Assembly: GCA_963573385.1 (NCBI GenBank)
Contig: CAUYLG010048108.1
Coordinates: 1 to 64,000 of the forward strand
Reading direction: 5' to 3'
DNA: 64,000 nt
Source of the DNA: Cacajao melanocephalus
Lineage: Eukaryota > Chordata > Mammalia > Primates > Pitheciidae
Position 1 is the stretch's first letter; each line of letters begins with the position of its first letter. Shown piece by piece: positions 11,115 through 24,774 of this stretch. Position numbers and translations under genes: made by a program. Under the pieces are notes generated by a model that worked only from the letters and a program-made list of their open reading frames with translations, was not told the DNA's origin and ran no database searches.

Positions 11115-11660
11115 GTGAGATAGTTCAGTGGGACTGGCTTTGCTGTTTCTGAAGGTACAGGCCACAAAGACCCCATTGATAAAACAGGATGCAGTAAAGA
11201 AGACAGCCCAAACCAGCCAAAACTAAGATGGTGATGAAAGTGACTTCCAGTTGTCCTCACTGCTCATTATAAGCTGATTATAATACATTTGCATACTAAA
11301 TGAAACTCCCACCAGCACCAAGGCAGTTTATAAATAAAATGGCAATGTCAGAAAGTTATCCTTTATGGTCTGAAAGAGGGAGGACCTCTCAGTTCGAGGA
11401 ATTCCTTGCCTTTTTCCAGGAAAACTCATGAAGAATCCACTCTTGTTTAGCCTATGATAAAGAAATAACCATAAATGTAGCCAACCAGGGCTGCTCTGCC
11501 TATGGAGTAGCCACCTTTTTATTCCTTTACTTTCTTAAAAGACTTCCTTTTGAACTTCTCTCTGTCCCCTGACTCTTGAATCCCTTCCTGCAAGAAGTCA
11601 AGAATCCACATGGCCTCCCAGGCTAAACCCAATTTTGGGGTTCCCCTGGTGACACTGGAA
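11115..11660 (+). mobile_element. Solo class I ERV LTR (MER4-like group), decayed
   Basis: The sequence follows an ERV1 LTR from 'tgataaaacaggatgcag' through 'cccaccagcaccaaggcag', 'gaaataaccataaatg' and 'gggctgctctgcctatgg' to 'ttcctttactttctta'. The usual AATAAA after this point is altered to 'aaaaga', so the poly(A) signal seems lost. The ends are approximate and the exact family is uncertain. Confidence 0.65.
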
Positions 11661-11889
11661 TTCCAAAATAGTACAAATCTGTAAAGATAAAAATGGTCCC
11701 TCTTTTGCATGGCATCCGTTCTTCTAGCAGTATGAGAAATGAGGATGCAAAAGAATCAAATATTAGTCATTGGTTTGGCCTGGCATTAACTAAGACCCCA
11801 GTTTTTAACTATGTGCAAGTATATGTAGGTGTGTTTTATGCATAATAAATATAATATAAACATACACATAATGATTAAGGATATATTAT

Positions 11890-12110
11890 TTAGAGCAAGA
11901 GTTCCAGATAATTCAAATTCCAGGTCTACTACTTGCTGGTTGTGTGAACTTCATGTCATTTAACTTCTTTGTTCCTTATGTCCTCAAAGGTATGACAAAG
12001 GATGATATAACAGATTCTTTCTCATGGGGTTCTTGCAAGGAATAAAAGAGTACGTATGTTTTATATAAAGCACTTGGTAAGCCTGGCATGTGGTAAATTC
12101 TCAAATTGTT
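11890..12110 (+). repeat. MIR SINE
   Basis: 'ctacttgctggttgtgtga', then 'aagcacttggtaagcctgg' and 'aaattctcaa' follow MIR in order. Confidence 0.7.
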
Positions 12111-13059
12111 TTAGGGTATATGTAATTTCAATCAAAAGAAATAGGATAGCTGTGTATTTCATTGGGTGCTATAAGAATTGGGTTGGGAAATGTTCGCTTA
12201 GACTCTTTTCTAAATCTCATCTCAACTTAGGACAGAATGAGGACAAACCTTCATGTTTCTTCAAAGTTACCAAACATCTTTGGTGACAGTTCTCAAGCTG
12301 AATTTTTATAAAACAAAACAAAACAAAAAAATTAAAAAGAAAATCTCTTGTGAAAATTTTATATTTAAATGTTTACAACATAATCCTTTAAATATGCATT
12401 GTAACACTAATCACCCATTCTTTTATCATATGTTAGTGATTTTTTAAAAGCAAAAATATCAACATTGTAGTGGACTTCTTTTTAGAATTATTTTACTGTT
12501 AAATATTTTATTTTTTAAAACTCCATGTAATATGTATCTACTATGTGCTAAAAGACAATGGCATTACTAATCCAAATTAATTTTGGTAATTTCCTGCTTT
12601 TGGATAATTTACTTTCTACAAATTAACAGACACTGTACCTTTTTTTCTACAAAATTTGTGGGTTTTTAAAAAATATAATATAGTTATGAGACCACTGAGT
12701 TAAGCATAAACAATTAATTCTCTGTGAGAGATACTTCTCAGCTCATCAGATTATATTCATGATTTTTAGCAATTATAGTAACAGCTGCCAAAATAGAGGC
12801 TTATTGTAGGGATCAACAGATGGTGTAAAGAAACAATGCTTGTCACATTGGCTATTAAAGGGGACAGTGGTCACTGAGGCAAAATAGATAATTTATGCCC
12901 CATCTAAAATGTGACACATACACCCCCTCACCACACTCAAATATTAAATATGACATACACATATATATGTATGTAAAACTGTCGAGTTCTATACTCTGTC
13001 TTATGATTGTCATGTGGAGGGTAGCACCAAACCTCTACCTAAAATTTAGAATTCATTCA
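12111..13059. other. Unique AT-rich intron sequence
   Basis: I recognise nothing here. Low-complexity A/T stretches occur near 12300-12560. Confidence 0.5.
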
Positions 13060-13365
13060 GATATGGAAACTAATGACATCACACACGCACCAATGAGGAA
13101 TGAAAGAAAGTTTATTATTCAGACGTGATGAGAATTTCCAGGAGGATCAGGAGAGGAACAAGCCTGTCCAAAGGGCAAGAGGGAAGCAAGGTGGGTTGGC
13201 TCAGGCTTTTATCATGCTTAGGAGGTAAGGCTGGAGCAGATGTTCCAGCCCAGGAGCTAGGATCTGCATAGTTTGACATTTTTTCAGCAAGACCTGGGGA
13301 GCAATCCAGCTATGGGACAAGGAAGAAAGGGAGGAGTGGTGACTGAAAACTGTCAGTAGCTAAAC
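13060..13365 (-). mobile_element. Possible class I ERV LTR fragment, reversed
   Basis: On the minus strand the sequence is C/T-rich and contains 'ccctttggacaggcttgttc', then an AATAAA-type signal in 'gaataataaactttctttca'. It ends near 'ggtgcgtgtgtgatgtcat', an R-U5-like order. The family is not identified and the 5' end is not seen. Confidence 0.4.
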
Positions 13366-15794
13366 ACGTGAAAAATGTATTTACATATAATTTCTCTTAT
13401 GTCACAAGAGACTACAATAAAATAAAGTCACATACTAAATTTGTTACACAAAAAAAGAATATTCCATTTGTATACTAGAATTTCTGTTTTAAAATGTTTA
13501 TGCACACATGCAGTAGGATCCCAGGAAATGTAGTTATACATTTTCCATAGAAAAAAGATTAATGCATTGCTGTGAGACCTGGATAAAAGGCAAACACTGT
13601 AAAATGTATTTTCTAAGTCTGTCGGGAATTAACAAACTACACAGCAATACAGAATGTTTGTCTGGAGAATGTATATCTCTATATCCTAGCAAAAGGGACA
13701 TTGCAGATGGGATATTAGATTTAAAAAGTTGTAAATATCAGAATTCATCAGCAAGAAACAAACATGTACACTAATCCTACATTTTGAGAATGATAGTTTG
13801 GTTTTATTACTCCTATGTATCATCCTGCTTCTGTATGGAGCACATACTGAAGAGAGGATAAGTATATCTTAAATCTTCTACGGAAAGAGTAAAAATAAAT
13901 ACACATATTTATAATTTCAAAATACCAGCAAATAAAAATATACACAATTTAATAATGTCTAGACTTTCTCTAGAACATCCCTAAAACTAATGTCTAGACT
14001 TTTTCTAGAAATCCCCCTAATTTTAACTTTTATACATAATCTCCAGAAACATTTTAATGTTTTAAGCAGCAATTTATGTTATTATTTTTAAATGTCTTCA
14101 CTGTCGTCATTCACATCTTGATAAGACTGAACCAAAACACTTTTGTCCATGGAATTTTAGACCCAGAAGATGCTAATTCCTGTTCTGCAAAAGGGAATTT
14201 CTTACGATCTTTTAAGTTCAGGGTCAGCCGGATTTACTAAATTATTATTAGACTTCTTAGAGACTTTGATAGGCTAATTTGGTTATAAATTTCACAGAGG
14301 TAAAAAAAAATTCAGTGCACATTTCTTATTAGTAATGTATTAATAATTTCCAGATACATCGTTTTATTTCTAATGAATGGAGTTGTGTTGGGAAGTTTTA
14401 ATTTGTCTTTCTCTTGCTATTGTGGAGACAAACTAACATAAACTGTTTGACTTGAATGTTAATTAGGGTTTGATGTCCACTTAGCTGTGTTCACCTTAGC
14501 CCAGTTTTGAATGGTATAAAAACAATCTTCAGAGCATGTCATAAAAGATATAGCTATTTTAGTTTCCTTAAAAATTAAAAAAAATCTAAAAGTATAAATG
14601 TGTTTCTAAGTTCACAAATTAGTAACAAATGCATTACGTTTATAGTAGTATAAACCACAGGAGTCATTTTCTAAATTTTAATATGGTTTCCAACACTGGC
14701 TACTGAGATATGAAAACAGAACTATTTCTCTTTATTATCAGAGAAGGATATTGTCCATTAAGGTTGTCACTGGCAAATTGATGGTATTAGCACTACCATA
14801 TTCCTTTATTAATATTGATGCAGTACTTGTCAGTGACTTTGCTTTTAAGGGTCAGTGGTAAGGACCCAGCATCTGTCTTTAGAGCTCCAATTCATTGTGT
14901 CCTGATTTGAGCTTTTCTCTTTCCTTAGGGTTCTGAGATGGCCTATTGTATCTTTCAATAGACAGCAAACTGCCTGTTCCCCTTTGCTCTCATCTAATCT
15001 CAGAAGCCTTGTGAGTGACTGACTGAATCTGACAAGATACTCACAGCCTGGGATCTTCTTTGCTTTGGTTGAAATATTCATACTCAAGAACTCCACTCAT
15101 CCATCAGCCACGGCATTGAGATTACACAGTCCAAAGTCCCTCATTCCTTAAGTGGGTATTCTGAACACATCATTACTCTCATCAAGTCACTTTCACTCCT
15201 TGGAACTCTTAAATTCACAGTTAAGTAGATTGATGAAATGCTCTTTGCTCAGTTTAACTGGTGCTTTCTTTCACCTGTAGTTAGAGTTCAACAACCTTGG
15301 AAAATATTCTTCTGACATGTAACCATAGCACCATGGAGAGGAAACTGTTATATAATCCATAACAAAAAAAAAAAAAGAGACTTATTTTTAAGTGCCTACA
15401 AAAACTCAACAGAATGTAGAGGGAATCTTTATTTTTGGTTTTAGGCATATATTCCATACCAAATAGTGCACACAGGGTGATAGTTTCCAGAGCTGTTTTC
15501 AACTCTCTTCATGTCACCCATCTCCCCCACATTTACAATTGGTGTGGAGTGGCACTCTCATACTTGTTACATGCGGTATAGAGTGGACATTGCAGTTGTT
15601 TTCTCAAGAGGCTTTTCACTCATTCATAGTGTGAATATAGTTGGAAGTGATGAGCTTTGAGTGGTCTAAACCCTTAGGAATGGTCGCTTTCTCTGTGCCA
15701 TGGTTGTTGATCTGGAGATGACCCAAGGCAAGCCAAGTCTATGATGTGTATTTGATGGTTATGAGAACTGTCTCTCTCCTGCTGGATCTGCACA
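13366..15794. other. Unique AT-rich intron sequence with a small tandem duplication
   Basis: No gene or transposon recognised. A roughly 35-bp unit starting 'taatgtctagact' occurs twice in direct order at about 13952-14020. Confidence 0.5.
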
Positions 15795-16050
15795 GTTGAT
15801 AATGATAATAACAGCTAAAATTATGAAGTGCTTACTATGTGTCAAACATGAGTTTTCTAAGCGTCTTCTATTGATTTAGGTTATTGAATTTTCACAATAG
15901 TTTCATGAGATGGAGTTTGTGCTTCTTCACATAATCCATATAAGTGGACTGAACTACAGAGGTTAAGTAAATGCTCAAGGTTACATGTCTAATCAATAAG
16001 TGAGCTGGATTGTCAGCTGAGGCAGTCTGCGGCTAGGATTATGCTCAGGA
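15795..16050 (-). repeat. MIR SINE
   Basis: Reads as reversed MIR: 'gaagtgcttactatgtgtca', 'ttattgaattttcacaatag', 'acagaggttaagtaaatgct', 'ctaatcaataagtgagctgg'. Confidence 0.75.
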
Positions 16051-16159
16051 CCAATGTACTGTCACCATTTTTTTCTTGGTGTCGTTGTTTTTAAACCATA
16101 AAGGTAGTAATCTTCCTCAGACAAGAGGCAAGCTGAGAAAATCAAAGACAAATGGAAGC

Positions 16160-16300
16160 CAAGCCTAAATTGAACTACGCAGAAAGACCACTCCAGCTCT
16201 GAATGTCTCAATTTCAAAAGCCAATAAACTTTCTCTATTTTAAGTCAGTCTGAGTTAGATATTTCTGTTGCTTTCATCTGAAAGCCTCCTAACCAATACA
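16160..16300 (+). repeat. MaLR (MLT1-like) LTR 3' end
   Basis: 'agccaataaactttctctat', then 'gtcagtctgagttagatatt' and 'cctcctaaccaataca' correspond to the end of an old MLT1 LTR with its poly(A) signal. Confidence 0.5.
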
Positions 16301-16619
16301 ACAATTAGTGCCAGGAAAATATAGTTACAAAGAGCAGACTTTCATGTTTGCTTGAGGAAGGAAGAAACAGCGAAGAGCTCTGGGGATCTCCTTATTTCTA
16401 GGTGTACATATGGTAACCTTGTTGTATATTAATAATTAGTGACTTTCATCCAATTAGGAGAATGACATTCTCTTTGCCTAGAGATTATGTTGGCAATGCA
16501 TCTGTAATAGATATATGTCACTGAGTGCATAGCTTTCCCTTGCCTCAGTCAGATGACTGATGCAAGAATAGAAAAATTCAAGAGAGATAAGGCATTCTGT
16601 TTGACATTATGAAAGGGGC

Positions 16620-16642
16620 TGTCTCTCTCTCTCTCTCTCCTT
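16620..16642 (+). repeat. (CT)n short microsatellite
   Basis: About ten CT/TC units are visible directly. Confidence 0.9.
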
Positions 16643-17129
16643 TTGCATGTCAAGGAAGAACTATGCTGCTGGCAGTCATTTTTTCCTTAGAGGAAGACCC
16701 CCCCCCTCCGAAGAAGAAGCCACACTTGGAGAAGCACAGAACTCAAAACACTAGAAAGAAACAAAAGAGGAGGCTTCATTTATTTCCCCACCTCAGACAG
16801 TTTTGGCTTCATGAGTCAATTATTCTGCTCTCCTGTCTATGACACTTTTAGATGGGTTTTGTGTTACCACTCAAAGCATGCTGAGTGATACGGTGGGCCC
16901 TGCATTCCAGTTTTATAGGAAATATCTCCCAAGGGCATTCTCTCTTCCTTTCCTCACCTGTGTCATCTAGTTTACTTTAGTCCCTTCTCCTTTGCCTTCT
17001 GAATTCCAATTATTTATAAACTCAGCCTCCTATGCAAGTTGTCATGGTGATGAGGAATAAAGCTGTAACTCCTGAGGATGGAAAAAGGGTCAAAGAGGTG
17101 CACACCCTGATATCCCATCATATTACCTA
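16643..17129. other. Unique intron sequence
   Basis: No recognised element. A short poly-C run lies near 16700. Confidence 0.5.
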
Positions 17130-17600
17130 AAAGATAAGGTTTCAGCTTGAGTTTATCTGTTACTGAGAAACAAAACACTTCAAACATTAGTGGCTTCAAC
17201 CAGCACCAGCATTCATTATTTCTCATAATGTTGTGTGTTCATGGGGCATTATTTCTGTTCCACTGCATGGTACAGGCTGGCTGGGCTACTCTTACGGCTG
17301 CATTTAGCTGGATGTCTGGCTCAGTTCTTCTTCACATGACCACCCTCTCCAGGTGGAGTTATCTTTTAGGACTTCTGCAAAAAGCTTTTCTCTCCAGAAG
17401 GAGAGCCTACATTTCCTACAGCATATAACTGGTCCCATGAGGGAATGTTCTAAGAGGGCAAGCTCCAAAGTGCAATGCTTATCAAGGGCATGCTTATCAA
17501 GTAATGCTAAGCAAGCATTGGGCTGGCTTAGACCTATTGGCCAAAGCAAGTTATTTGGCCACTCTCAGAGTCAACGGGTTAGAAACTACACAAGAGTATG
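17130..17600. repeat. Old interspersed repeat, family not named
   Basis: Contains 'acattagtggcttcaac', 'tattatttctcataatg' and 'gacctattggccaaagcaag', phrases that recur in an abundant mammalian repeat I recall but cannot name securely. It is heavily diverged. Confidence 0.45.
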
Positions 17601-18024
17601 ACAGCTTTGGTATGTCGCTAACCGGGGGTAGCCACTGTAATCATCTATTGTAGGTAATGAGACCTTTTACACTGTCAGTATTAATTCCCCATGAACATCA
17701 CCCAAAGATTTCTATGAAAAGCCAATCACCTTACTGACTTTGGGTGCATTACTAAAATCTTTGAATTATTGAGCCACAGAAACAGCCAGTAATTTTCATG
17801 ACTTGCAAGGGATATAGGTGAAGGAACAGAACTAAAAACCCATTTTATCAGACCCCTATTTTATCTATCTGGTTTAAATACATTTCTGTTAGTTGCAACT
17901 AAATATTTCTGAACAAAACAAATTAAAATCCTTTTTTAAAATGGAAGTGAACATATTATTTGAGATTTGGCATTACATTAGTTAGAATTCCTTGCTAGTC
18001 TTGCTGTTTAAAAAGTTAAGATTA

Positions 18025-18215
18025 AGCATGCCCTGTACCAAGCACTTCAGGTGATTTCCCATGAGCTAAATCAACACATTTTATCATCAACCTAGTGACA
18101 TAGATATCATTTTATTTTTCTTTTTACATTTAAGGAAACTGGGACTTGGCAAGTTTAGTAACTCATTAATGTCACACAGTACAATGTAGAAGAGCTAATA
18201 TTTAAGGAAAACTGG
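18025..18215 (-). repeat. MIR SINE
   Basis: Reversed MIR order: 'accaagcacttcaggtgatt', 'catcaacctagtgacataga', 'catttaaggaaactgggact', 'taactcattaatgtcacaca'. Confidence 0.7.
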
Positions 18216-20246
18216 AAAAGTATTTTTCTAACATTGAATTACGTAAAACAGGGTAATGTGACAGATATTTCTGACTAAGATTCATCTATTATTAAAACCT
18301 CTATATCCCACCCCTAAAAACATCAACAGCAAAAAGTCTGATGATGGCCTCTGGATTTGAGGTGGTCTAGCTTTATTTGACATCTGCAGTTCCACTGACA
18401 GCCTATGTTGACTGAGGTCACCTGGCTGACTGCACAGGTATGCCCTTTCTCTCTGGGAACTCCAGCAATGTCTTCCAAAAGCTGCCTAAGAATGCCGACT
18501 TCCAGGAAGAAAGGGTTTGTTTTTCCCCCTTTCTAGGCACCACTGGCATGCTTTCATTTAGCTTTTAAGTCTGTTTTAAATGTAATTCTTAGACTTGCCA
18601 TGTTCTTTGTTATCTGTGGAAAAACTAAGAATGTGACTTTAGTTAATGACTCCAGTCATTATTAGGGGAAGGAGATTAAGGCTCATTCTGCAGCTATCAA
18701 AGCAATAAAGCAGGTCAGGAATTGCAAGTAGGTAAGTGTCCAGGATATTGTTGGAAACACAGTAAGATGAAGGCATCAGCTGAGGAAGTAGCACAAAACA
18801 GGAGGTAAACTCAAAATATAGGAACTATGCTCCAATCCAAGTTCAGAATTGCAAAGCATCACAGTCCAGATTGTCATGGCAAGTCAAGGACAGGATGTAT
18901 GGCAGGCAGGCAAGCTGAGGAGGCAAAGGCTATAGAAGATGACATGGTTTCCATAGACTAGGGTTTATGGAAATAACATCACTGACATTATTTCTAGCTC
19001 CATTCACTCTCTTTATTTGTCACAGAGTCCAAAATTTCCCAGATATATTATTAAAGGTTAAATATTCCCTTTATAATTTTGATGATGACATCAAAATGTT
19101 TATGTCATCACCCAAACTTTTATTGCTTTTGTTTTCCTTGTTGAGAAAAAAAAAAAACCCTGAATCATTTCACTTTCATGACAAACAATATGACACGTCT
19201 AAAATGACCACTTGTTAATCCCAGCATATACTTACATATCTATAATATTTCATTTGTAAATACATAGCACAGAGTTGGAAGAAGTAAAAGTTGTTTCTAA
19301 TTAGTGCAAATGAGCTAGAATAAGATCTTCAGTATTTTAGCTCACAAATGATCTTATGAATATACTTATACTTTTGATCTTGAATATAATTTTAAGTGCA
19401 TACTACATTAGGGCCATTTATATAAATATTTCTCACCTTAAGTAAGCTCTTTATTTTCAGGATTGAAATATCCATGAGTATTACCAAACAAATATGACTC
19501 ATCTTTACTTGTAATCCAATATTGTTTGCTTTAGGGGAAGCGTGCTAAACAGAAGTATCTCTCCTATGTAGTTAGATTAATCAGGATGTTATTTTGTATT
19601 GCCTAGAGCAGTGTGTTTAGTAATTGGATAATTTGTCTTCCCCATCAGAATAATAGCGGATGGAATCAGTATACTTGCCATGAAGAAGTTTGTTTCTGCC
19701 TGAGCTCAGGGAAAATTTGACTACTTCTATCAGATTAACCTCCATTTGAAAATAAATTATTCCTGTAATTGTCAACAGAACCCAAAAGCCTTCTAGGCCT
19801 TCCTGGGGGAATATTATTGCAGTGGGAAGGAAGGGTGGGTATTGTGAAGGAGGGCCGGGGAAGCATGAGAAATGGATGATGAGGGAGGATGTCTCCTAGA
19901 TGGCTTCCTTCCCTTCAAGCCCAGGAGGATACATAGTGAGCACTGCCCTGCTGATAAATTGGGATAGAGAACTAAGTCATTACTATTGTATTGGCACATG
20001 GCTTAGTGCTTCAGAATGGCGCTGTGCAATGAATATCACAGATTAATGTGTATACAGGGCCATGATGAGTGGAAAAGATAATACTAGGACAGTTTGCATT
20101 GCTTTCGTAGAGCATACTATTTGCCACTCAAAGAAATTCTATGTCTAAAGTCAGCAGTTCAGTATGTGTGGCTTTTGTCCTGATCATTACTGGGAATAAC
20201 CAACTGCTATTGCCTCATGGGAAAGGCCTTTTCTTGGAGTAGGAAG
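18216..20246. other. Unique intron sequence
   Basis: I see no gene or recognisable repeat. Short open frames here carry no domain. Confidence 0.5.
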
Positions 20247-20534
20247 GGGCTGGATTTCACTCTGTTGCTCAGGCTGGAGTGTGATGGTGCTATCACGACT
20301 CACTGCAGCCTCAATTTCCCTGGCTTAAGTGATCCTTAAGGAGGATTCCTGCCTCAGTCTCCCAAGTAGCTGGGACCACAGATACATACCATCACACCTG
20401 GCTAATTTTTAAAATTTTTTTTGTAGAGATGAAGTCACCCTATGTTGCCTAGGCTGGTCTCAAACTCTTGGCTCAAGCAATCTTCCCACCTCAGCCTTCA
20501 GGGATTATAGGCATGAGCTACTGCACGCAGCCGG
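20247..20534 (-). repeat. AluJ SINE, reversed
   Basis: 'ctctgttgctcaggctggag', 'gcctcagtctcccaagtagc', 'gttgcctaggctggtctcaa', 'ggcatgagctactgcacgca'. The missing poly-T head and high divergence indicate AluJ. Confidence 0.9.
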
Positions 20535-20594
20535 GAGAGGTTGTTTCCTGCCCATATCTCCAAATGAATGTTCTGTCTGACACACACAAAGATA

Positions 20595-21271
20595 CAGTAA
20601 TCCCCCTTATTCATGGTTTACCTTTCCATGGTTTCAGTTATCCTCAATCAGGCATAGTCTGAAAATATTAAATGGAAAATTCCAGAATAAACAATTCATA
20701 AGTTTTACATTGGTAAATTCTGAGTAGCATCCTGCTCTGTTCTGCCTAGGACATGAATCATCCCTTTTTCCAAGGTATCCACACCGTTTGTACCCGTTAG
20801 TCATCAACATGGTCTGCTCCTGACATCCAACCATCCACATCATGGCCCCATGATCCAGGATCTCCCAAGGCAGATGATCCCCCTTCTATCCTGTTGTGAG
20901 AAGGTCAATAGCCTAATGCTTCATCAAAAAGCCTTCATCATTTGCCTCTCTTCATCTCAGCACTTGAGCACTTTATCATCTCATCGCATCATAAGAAGGA
21001 AAAAGATAAGTACACCACAAGACATTCTGAGAGACAAAGACAGAGGAGACCAAATTTACGTAACTTTTATGATTGATAGTGTATTATAATTTTTCTGTTA
21101 TTAGTGATTTAGTCACTGTTGTTCATCTTTCATTGTGCCTAATTATAAATTAAACTGCATTATAGGAATGTATGTATAGGAAAAGTCATAATATAGAGAG
21201 TTCTGTCCTGTTTGTTTCAGGCATCCCTTAGGAAAGCTGGATCATATCCTTTGTGGATAGGGGGAATGCTA
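20595..21271 (+). mobile_element. Tigger2-like DNA transposon (TcMar), decayed
   Basis: Begins next to a TA with 'cagtaatcccccttattc', followed by 'ttccatggtttcagttatcc', 'aatggaaaattccagaataa' and 'gacatgaatcatccctt'. It ends with the inverted terminal counterpart 'ttgtggataggggga'. The transposase region is mostly deleted, leaving a non-autonomous relic. Confidence 0.75.
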
Positions 21272-21807
<536 letters not shown>

Positions 21808-22360
21808 GTATATATCTATATGTGTAGATAATACAGTTTATTTCCTTTTCACTGTTTATTAACAATTCTAACATTTTAGCTTAGTCCTCTTCACACATTG
21901 CACAAAGAACTTTGGAGTTCTCAGATTTAGGAGTGTCAGTGGCAAAACCTCTCAGACTATGTGCTCTTGTCTTTTAGAATTCTGAGAGCTTTTCTTCAGA
22001 GCTGCAGGCTCTTTTATTATCTCAATGTTCCCTCATTTTTCTACCAGCAAAATAACTTCAGAGTAAAGAAAATAACAGCATCTTTGCTTCATTTTTTTTT
22101 TTGCCTTCACTTTCACCACCTTTCATTTTCACTGCAGAAATAAAAAGATAGAAACCCAATAAAACATGTAAGTCATCTATATGAGTCATATGGTCCCATA
22201 CAACTATTTCTACAATCAGAAGCGTTCCTGCCAATGTATGACTTAGGATGATCAATGAAGTACTTCTCTGTCACAAGTAATCCTTTCCTTGCTTTTTGTA
22301 TTCATAACTATGAATAATTAGAAATGTGAAGATTACTATTCTATTACAGTCATTGCTATC
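21808..22360. other. Unique intron sequence
   Basis: AT-rich, with a T-run near 22092. No recognised element. Confidence 0.5.
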
Positions 22361-24453
22361 AGAATTTTCAGATGTAGGCAGAACACAGTGGACAGACAAC
22401 AGGACTAGATTGCAGCGCCGACTCAGATGAACAGAACAGTATAAGGAGGCCCACATCATGAATTTTTTTCTCCAAAATGACTGCAGGAACAAATCAGAAA
22501 ACCCAATAAGACCCATAGACCCACTGAAGGAAGCAAGTTGCTTCTGCAGGACCTGGGAGACACCAAATACTGTGAGTGTCCAAAATGTGGAGGTGGGAAA
22601 GGGAGCTCATCTGCCCCCATACACACACCCCGACTGGGGAAACTGAAGGTCTACATTACAAGAGAAGATTCTGACCGTACCTGGAGCCTAGTCAATTTAG
22701 AGAGCTGAGCAAAATACAGGGGTAGAGAAGCAGCGGAAAAGGCCCTGTGAGTTCGCTGGGTCCCGTAGCAAGCCATTTCTGCCTGTCTCCCAGGTGTCCT
22801 TAGGCAGGGTGGCCAGAGGCACTGGAAAAGGCCACAGGGAGAAGAAAATGTCCAGCTGAACTTTGTAACAATTTGAACTGATCAAGAAGTCTCCTACCAG
22901 AATTCAGGGGAGGAGATGAATCCAGTGTGCAGACTCCAAAGGCAGGAGAAGAAGGAAACCCATACTTGCTTTTGCAGCTGGGAGGAGGGTAGCCTGGGGA
23001 AAGTTCTTGGCCCTGCTTACCCACTGCTTGGAAACAGACTCAGTGCTGTACAGGGGGGCATGGTGGGAGTGAGACAAGCCCTTTATATTTCATGGGAGCT
23101 GGTGAGGACTGTGACTGCTAGGTTTCCCTGACTTCCTTGACAACCTGCATGACACAGTAGAGACAGCCATAATCCTCCTAGGAACATAACTCCATTGACC
23201 TGGAGATGTCACCCTCATCCCCCACAACAGCTAACAGCAAGACCTGCCCAAGGAGAGTCTGAGCTCAGACACACCTAGCCCTGCTCCCACCTGGTGGTCC
23301 TTCCCTACCCACCCTGGCAACTGAAGACAAAGGGCATATACTCTTGGGAGTTCTACGGCCCTGTCCACCCCTGTTCCTCCCCATACTACCACAGCTGACG
23401 TTCTCTGAAAAGTATCATCTCCTGGCAAGTGGCCAACCAGCACAAAAATAGTGCATTAAACTACCAAAGCTAAGAACCTTCACAGAGTCCATTTCAATCC
23501 CCTGCCACCTCCACTGAAACAGGTGCTGGTATCTGGCTGAGAGATTCACAGATGGTTCACATCACAGGACTCTGTGCAGACAATCCCCAGTATCAGCCTG
23601 GAGCCTAGTAGCCTTGTTGGGTGTCTAGATCCAGAAGAGAGATAACAATCACTACAGCTCAGCTCTCAGGAATCCACATCTATAGGAAAAGCGGAGAATA
23701 TTACATCAAGGGAACACCTTGTGGGACAAAAGAATCTGAATAACAGCCTTCAGCCCTAGACCTTCCGTCTAACAGAGCCTACTCAAATGAGAAGGAACCA
23801 GAAAAGCAACACTGGTAAAATGACAAAACAAGGTTCTTTAACACCCCCCAAAAAATCACACTAGCTCACCAGCAATGGATCCAAATCAAGAAATCCCTGA
23901 TTTACCTGAAAAAGAATTCAGGAAGTTAGTTATTAAGCTAATCAGTGAGGAATCAGAGAAAGGTAAAGCCCCAAATAAAGAATTAGATACCCTAAACAGA
24001 CCAATAACAAGCAGTGAGATTGAAGTAATTTAAAAATGACCAACATAAAAATCCAGGACCGGACAGATACACTGCAGAATTCTACCAGATATTCAAAAAA
24101 TAATTGGTACCAATTATCTTGACAATACTCCATAAGATACAGAAAGAGGGAACACCTCAAATCATTCTATGATACCAAAACCAGGAAAGGACATAACCAA
24201 AAACTACAAACCAATATCACTGAAAAACATAGATGGTAAAATCCTTAACAAAATACTAGCCAACTGAGTTCAACAACATATCAAAAAGATAATCCACAAT
24301 AATCAAGTGGGTTTCATACCAGGGATGCAGGAATGGTTTAACATATGCAAGTCAATAAATGTGATACACCACATAAGCAGAATCAAAAACAAAAATCACA
24401 TGATCATCTAAATAGATGCAGTAAAAGGATTCAACAAAATCCAGTATCTTTTT

Positions 24454-24774
24454 ATGATTAAAACTCTCACCAAAATCAGCACACAAGGAACAGACCTCAA
24501 TGTAATAAAAGCCATATGTGACAAACCCACAGCCAACATAATACTGAAAGAGGAAATGTCAAAAACATTCCTTCTGAGAACTGGAACAAAACAAGAATGC
24601 CCACTCTCACCACTCCTCTTCAACATAGTATTCAAAGTCCTAGCCAGAGCAATCAGACAAGAAAAAGAAATAAAGGGCATGCAAATCCATAAAGAGGAAG
24701 TCAAACTGCCACTGTTTGCTGATGATATGATTGTTTACCTAGAAAATCCTAAGACTCCTCTAGAAAGCTCCTAG
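24454..24774 (+). pseudogene. L1 ORF2 reverse-transcriptase fragment
   Basis: A 106-codon open stretch of L1 ORF2 with the RT palm motif in [15 protein letters not shown] and the upstream [13 protein letters not shown] block. It ends at a stop just after the motif. It is a relic, not an independent gene. Confidence 0.9.
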
